Translations under genes and position numbers: made by a program
NCBI GenBank assembly: GCA_020793565.1
Contig: DQIP01000230.1
Location: 1 to 48,074, forward strand
Length of the DNA stretch: 48,074 nucleotides
Origin: Candidatus Methanovorans sp.
GTDB lineage: Archaea > Halobacteriota > Methanosarcinia > Methanosarcinales > Methanosarcinaceae
Direction of reading: 5' to 3'
Notes under the pieces: generated by a model
Seen by the model: the letters and a program-made list of their open reading frames with translations, nothing else
Database searches by the model: none
What the model was told of the DNA's origin: nothing
Shown: piece by piece, positions 44,498-48,074 of the stretch
Layout of the letters: every line of letters begins with the position of its first letter
Position numbering within the stretch: position 1 is the stretch's first letter

Positions 44498-45832
44498 ATG
44501 AAAGCTGTTATTATTGGTGCAGGTGAAGTTGGCTATCACATTGCAAAATCCCTTTACCAGACAATCGATGTTGTTATCATAGACATTGATGAGGATGCAT
44601 GTGAGAAAGCTGATGGACTTGATGTACAAGTGATCCATGGCAACGGCGCGAATGTGTCAATTCTTTCAAATGTTCTGGAAAATGCTGATCTTTTGGTTTC
44701 GGTAACTGGAAATGATGAAGTGAACATTGTTGCATGCATGGCTTCCAAACTTCTAGTGGAAGGTAAAAAACCAATAAAAACGATTGCAAGGGTGACGAAT
44801 CCTGATTACATTGACAGGCCTGTGGCAAAACGCACACAGATAGGTATCGATATCATGATCTGTCCTGAACTTGCCCTTGCATCAGAGGTGGCTGATGTTC
44901 TATCTATCCCTTCTGCCATTGATTCAGAGGTTTTTGCAGACGGTAAAGTGGAAATGATGGAATTTGTAGTCCGACCTGACAATATACTTGTCGGAAAACA
45001 GATGCAAGACCTCCAATTGTCTGACTGTTGTATTGTGAGCGCGCTATTTAGGAATGCAGAGGTTATCATCCCGCATGGGGCTGACACTATACAAGCAAAC
45101 GATCATATGGTGGTTATTGGAAAACCCGATGCTATGAAGGACATTCGCGGGCTTTTTGGCGAAGTTACCGGAAAGCGCAGCAAGATCTTGATCATAGGCG
45201 GGGGTGTTGTAGGATTTTATCTTGCAAAGTTGATCAACAAAAATGATGTGGACCTTAAGATGATCGACAACAACAGGGAACGGTGCGAGTGTGTGGCTGA
45301 TGAACTGCCGGAGATCCTTGTGCTACATGGCGATGGAACAGATGTAAACCTGTTAAAGGAAGAAGGTGTGCATGAAATGGACGTGGTCATCACAGTTACA
45401 GACAGCGATGAAAAGAACATGCTGTGTGCACTTCTATCAAAGCAACTTGGTGCGAAAAAAGTTATCGCAAGAGCTGACCGTTCCGAATACGTAATGCTTT
45501 TTGAAATGGTAGGCATTGACAGTGCAATCAGTCCAAGGGAAGCAACGGTTAATGAAGTGTTGAAATTAACAATGGGAACCGGTATAGAAGCGCTTACAAC
45601 CATTGAAGGTGAAAAAGCCGATATCATTGAATATACAGTATCAAATAAATCGAAGATTGCAGGTAAACCATTAAGAAAGATCAAATTTCCGGTAGGGGCG
45701 CTTATCAGCATGGTAGTTCACGAAAGTGAAACCATTGTACCTCGTGGCGATTATGTGATTTTGGAAGGGGACCGCGTAGTGGTATTTTCACTGCCGTCTG
45801 CAGTTTCTGATGTTGAGCGCCTGTTCAAGTAG
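44498..45832 (+). CDS. trkA: Trk potassium uptake system protein TrkA
   Basis: 444 residues from ATG 44498 after a GAGGAAA site; the frame opens at 44480. Two tandem RCK units are present: TrkA-N (MKAVIIGAGEVGYHIAKSL) plus TrkA-C, then a second TrkA-N (KILIIGGGVVGFYLAKLI) plus TrkA-C ending near VVFSLPSAVSDVERLF. It is a cytoplasmic nucleotide-binding gate for TrkH, which is encoded immediately downstream. Its upstream region carries tandem copies of a dispersed repeat. Confidence 0.96.
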   Translation: MKAVIIGAGEVGYHIAKSLYQTIDVVIIDIDEDACEKADGLDVQVIHGNGANVSILSNVLENADLLVSVTGNDEVNIVACMASKLLVEGKKPIKTIARVTNPDYIDRPVAKRTQIGIDIMICPELALASEVADVLSIPSAIDSEVFADGKVEMMEFVVRPDNILVGKQMQDLQLSDCCIVSALFRNAEVIIPHGADTIQANDHMVVIGKPDAMKDIRGLFGEVTGKRSKILIIGGGVVGFYLAKLINKNDVDLKMIDNNRERCECVADELPEILVLHGDGTDVNLLKEEGVHEMDVVITVTDSDEKNMLCALLSKQLGAKKVIARADRSEYVMLFEMVGIDSAISPREATVNEVLKLTMGTGIEALTTIEGEKADIIEYTVSNKSKIAGKPLRKIKFPVGALISMVVHESETIVPRGDYVILEGDRVVVFSLPSAVSDVERLFK

Positions 45833-45846
45833 ATCAAGTGATTCTG

Positions 45847-47280
45847 ATGAATTATAAGATAATCCTTAATGTCCTGGGTGGATTGCTCCGTTTTCTCGGA
45901 CTGATAATGATCGTTCCGCTATTTGTAGCATTTTATTATGGGGAATCATTGTACCCATTTATTGTTGCAGTTGCATTAACAGGTTTAACCGGCATTGTTC
46001 TTTCTCTTATGTATAAGTCAGACGAAGAATGGAAAAAGCGTGAAGGTTTTGCGATCGTAGCTCTTGGATGGCTCGCTGCAGCCGTGTTTGGTGCAATCCC
46101 TTTTGTGTTTGATGGAATTTCCCCACTGAATGCATTTTTTGAATCAATGTCAGGTTTCACAACCACCGGTGCAACTGTCTTTGTAGATATTGAAAGCCAT
46201 TCAAGGAGTATCCTATTTTGGCGCAGTATGACACAATGGCTAGGGGGCATGGGGATTATCATGTTATTTATTGCCATTCTCCCAAAACTTGGTGTTGCCG
46301 GACGCCAGTTGTTCCGTGCGGAAGCCCCCGGACCTACTGAAGATAAACTAAAACCCAGGATCAGGGAAACTGCAAAGATTCTCTGGATGGTCTATGTTGT
46401 GATATCCCTTGTTGAAGTCGCATTACTTTTACTTGCAAAAATGTCATTATATGATGCACTTACTCACACATTCACGACAATGGCTTGTGGTGGTTTCTCA
46501 ACATATACAGATAGCATCAAATATTTTAACAGCCCCATGATAGAGGGAATTATCACACTGTTTATGTTCATTGCAGGTGCAAACTTTGCGCTTCATTACA
46601 GGACATTATATGTAAACAAGAACAGTTTGGTGAATGACAATGAGTTCAGATTTTATGCAGCAATAGTTATTTTTGCAAGTGGCCTGCTTACTGTACTGCT
46701 GTGGCGTGATATGGATTACACGGTTTTTGATTCGTTAAGGTATGCAGTATTCCAGATAGTATCGATTACCACTACAACAGGTTTTGCCACTGTGGATTTT
46801 AACCTGTGGTCAGATTCTGCACGTATGATACTGTTCATCGTTATGTTTATCGGCGGTTCAGCGGGTTCAACAGCCGGTGGTATTAAGGTCGTAAGGATAT
46901 TATTATTGTTAAAATACGGGCGGCGTGAGCTGTTTAAATTGATTCACAGAAAAGCGATTAAACCGATCAAACTCAACAACAAGAGTGTACCTGATGATGT
47001 CATGCAATCCATTATCGCTTTCGTAGTTATTTACCTTATGATATTCGTCATCAGTGGAGGTATATTATCTGTACTGGGAATGGATATTGTCAGTTCATTG
47101 ACAGCATCTATTGCAACTCTTGGAAATATTGGTCCGGCGTTCAACCTGGTTGGTCCGATGGCAAATTATGACATTGTACATCCACTTGGAAAACTGGTGC
47201 TTATTGCAAATATGTGGATTGGACGGCTTGAAGTATTCACTGTTATTGTGCTGCTTACACCGGAATTCTGGAAAAAATAA
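45847..47280 (+). CDS. trkH: Trk potassium uptake system membrane protein TrkH
   Basis: About 477 residues from ATG 45847; an in-frame GTG at 45838 lies 6 bases after the trkA stop. The protein has four pore-repeat units, with selectivity-filter-like segments SGFTTTGAT, TMACGGFSTY, TTTTGFATVDF and ATLGNIGPAF, and about ten membrane helices. It is the potassium-conducting subunit of the Trk/Ktr system and works with TrkA. A FIGGSAGSTAGGIKVVR motif, typical of TrkH, is present. Confidence 0.96.
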   Translation: MNYKIILNVLGGLLRFLGLIMIVPLFVAFYYGESLYPFIVAVALTGLTGIVLSLMYKSDEEWKKREGFAIVALGWLAAAVFGAIPFVFDGISPLNAFFESMSGFTTTGATVFVDIESHSRSILFWRSMTQWLGGMGIIMLFIAILPKLGVAGRQLFRAEAPGPTEDKLKPRIRETAKILWMVYVVISLVEVALLLLAKMSLYDALTHTFTTMACGGFSTYTDSIKYFNSPMIEGIITLFMFIAGANFALHYRTLYVNKNSLVNDNEFRFYAAIVIFASGLLTVLLWRDMDYTVFDSLRYAVFQIVSITTTTGFATVDFNLWSDSARMILFIVMFIGGSAGSTAGGIKVVRILLLLKYGRRELFKLIHRKAIKPIKLNNKSVPDDVMQSIIAFVVIYLMIFVISGGILSVLGMDIVSSLTASIATLGNIGPAFNLVGPMANYDIVHPLGKLVLIANMWIGRLEVFTVIVLLTPEFWKK

Positions 47281-47340
47281 TGGAATTTGAAGATACCTGA
47301 GGAAAGTAAAATAAAAGATGTACAAAAAAAAGACCTGTCA

Positions 47341-47465
47341 CCGAGTTAATCCTTCCTACGGTCGGATTAACTCGAAATACATAATCTTATAGATTATATA
47401 CTGCGAGAAAATCCTCCTTAAGGTCGGATTAACTCGAAATACATAATCTTATAGATTATATATTA
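47341..47465 (+). repeat. 62-bp repeat family, tandem pair
   Basis: Two units with a period of 62 bases (GGTCGGATTAACTCG at 47360 and 47422), sharing a long identical stretch of over 35 bases from GGTCGG through the AT-rich tail. Each unit can form two hairpins: CGAGTTAATCC/GGATTAACTCG (perfect in the first unit) and ATAATCT/AGATTAT. They lie between the convergent trkH and cyclophilin genes. Confidence 0.85.
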
Positions 47466-47512
47466 TCAAAAAAGCGAGTGCAGGCAACATACATAAAACC
47501 CTGGTTTTACGC

Positions 47513-47932
47513 TTAAACAACCGTGACCTTTGTCATGATGTCGCCCTGCTTGATCTTGTTGACTACATCCATGCCTTCGATAACTTTACCAAAGACGGTG
47601 TGTACGCCATCAAGATGGGGCTGTGGGGAGTGTGTGATAAAGAACTGGCTACCGCCTGTGTTCTTTCCTGCGTGTGCCATCGAGAGCGCGCCAGCCAGGT
47701 GTTTTTTAGGGTTGATCTCACATTTGATCGTGTAGCCGGGTCCGCCTGTGCCGTCGCCTTTAGGGCATCCGGCCTGTATCATAAAATTCGAGATGACACG
47801 GTGGAAATTAAGTCCGTCATAGTATCCCTGTTTTATGAGTTTTACAAAATTGTCTACTGTTTTTGGTGCTTCCTTTTCGAACAATTCGAGGATGATATCG
47901 CCTTTTTCGGTTTCTATGATTGCTTTCTTCAT
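47513..47932 (-). CDS. ppiA: cyclophilin-type peptidyl-prolyl cis-trans isomerase
   Basis: 139 residues, the minimal cyclophilin length. It catalyses proline isomerisation during protein folding. Active-site landmarks are [25 protein letters not shown] (catalytic Arg in FHRV) and [37 protein letters not shown]. No signal peptide, so it acts in the cytoplasm. It is convergent with trkH and separated from it by the tandem 62-bp repeats. Confidence 0.97.
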   Translation of the reverse strand: MKKAIIETEKGDIILELFEKEAPKTVDNFVKLIKQGYYDGLNFHRVISNFMIQAGCPKGDGTGGPGYTIKCEINPKKHLAGALSMAHAGKNTGGSQFFITHSPQPHLDGVHTVFGKVIEGMDVVNKIKQGDIMTKVTVV

Positions 47933-48008
47933 AATTGGTACCTCACTGGTGGAAGTAATAGTGTAGGGTTAATTAAATCCCAAGTTTGACAGTTACAATT
48001 AATACAAG

Positions 48009-48058
48009 TGTTCTTAGTTTTATTTTGTGTGATAATCATGCAAACAAAACTAAGAACA
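48009..48058. repeat. 13-bp inverted repeat at the window edge
   Basis: TGTTCTTAGTTTT (48009-48021) and AAAACTAAGAACA (48046-48058) are perfectly complementary with a 24-base loop. A plus-strand ATG at 48038 opens a frame (MQTKLRTYDIIP) that runs off the window. This could be the leading end of an insertion sequence or a leader hairpin of a new gene. Confidence 0.5.
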
Positions 48059-48074
48059 TATGATATAATTCCAA

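Noticed and set aside
47341-47465. Possible CRISPR array
   Set aside because: Two near-identical 62-base units are directly joined with no unique spacers, and no cas genes are present.

Overview
The window comes from an archaeon, most likely of the class Methanosarcinia (a methanogen or an ANME-2-type relative). The evidence is an archaeal type II GAPDH, an archaeal riboflavin synthase (RibC), a stand-alone Ni-CO dehydrogenase (CooS), a decayed formaldehyde-activating enzyme (Fae), PGF-CTERM surface proteins, an archaeal class III signal-peptide pilin, and a bacterial-type GrpE-DnaK-DnaJ set as known in Methanosarcina relatives. No rRNA, tRNA or CRISPR array was seen. The lineage call is inference from gene content only.

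Layout. 188-4051 (minus): housekeeping cluster of NAD kinase, inositol monophosphatase/FBPase, GAPDH, CooT-like nickel protein and a DUF89 phosphatase. 4193-12240 (mostly minus): accessory island with a coiled-coil protein of unknown function, a DUF234 ATPase, a UPF0175/PIN toxin-antitoxin pair, a group II intron (plus strand) and a PLD-like/RhuM gene pair. 12641-16960 (minus): TSUP exporter, RCK protein, 2TM potassium channel, and an M50 site-2 protease. 17950-22148 (plus): HTH-CBS regulator, class V aminotransferase, ribC, ribH and a class I aminotransferase. 22228-24911: a 131-bp MITE-like element, a PGF-CTERM beta-propeller protein with a homopolymer frameshift, a broken ATPase and a small unknown gene. 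25052-37190 (minus): the most interesting region, described next. 37510-38014: frameshifted fae. 38219-40123: cooS. 40241-43976: grpE-dnaK-dnaJ. 44498-47280: trkA-trkH. 47513-47932: cyclophilin.

The central system. From 35840 down to 25052 the genes run tightly packed on the minus strand: a secreted cohesin-domain protein with a PGF-CTERM anchor; four tandem paralogous substrate-binding proteins (BtuF/FepB-like), each carrying an N-terminal dockerin-like module; a 1342-residue CobN-type chelatase subunit; and a gate-domain membrane protein. The natural reading is that a membrane-anchored cohesin docks several different substrate-binding proteins at the cell surface, a cellulosome-like architecture used for small-ligand capture (corrinoid, tetrapyrrole or metal chelate) rather than polysaccharide breakdown. 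No ABC permease or ATPase is encoded in the operon. A large type IV pilin-like surface protein lies immediately upstream.

A second unexplained signal is a ~62-bp repeat with two internal hairpins. It occurs at four loci: near 90-157, at 35168-35220 inside the 5' end of a binding-protein gene, as a reversed tandem pair upstream of trkA, and as a tandem pair at 47341-47465.
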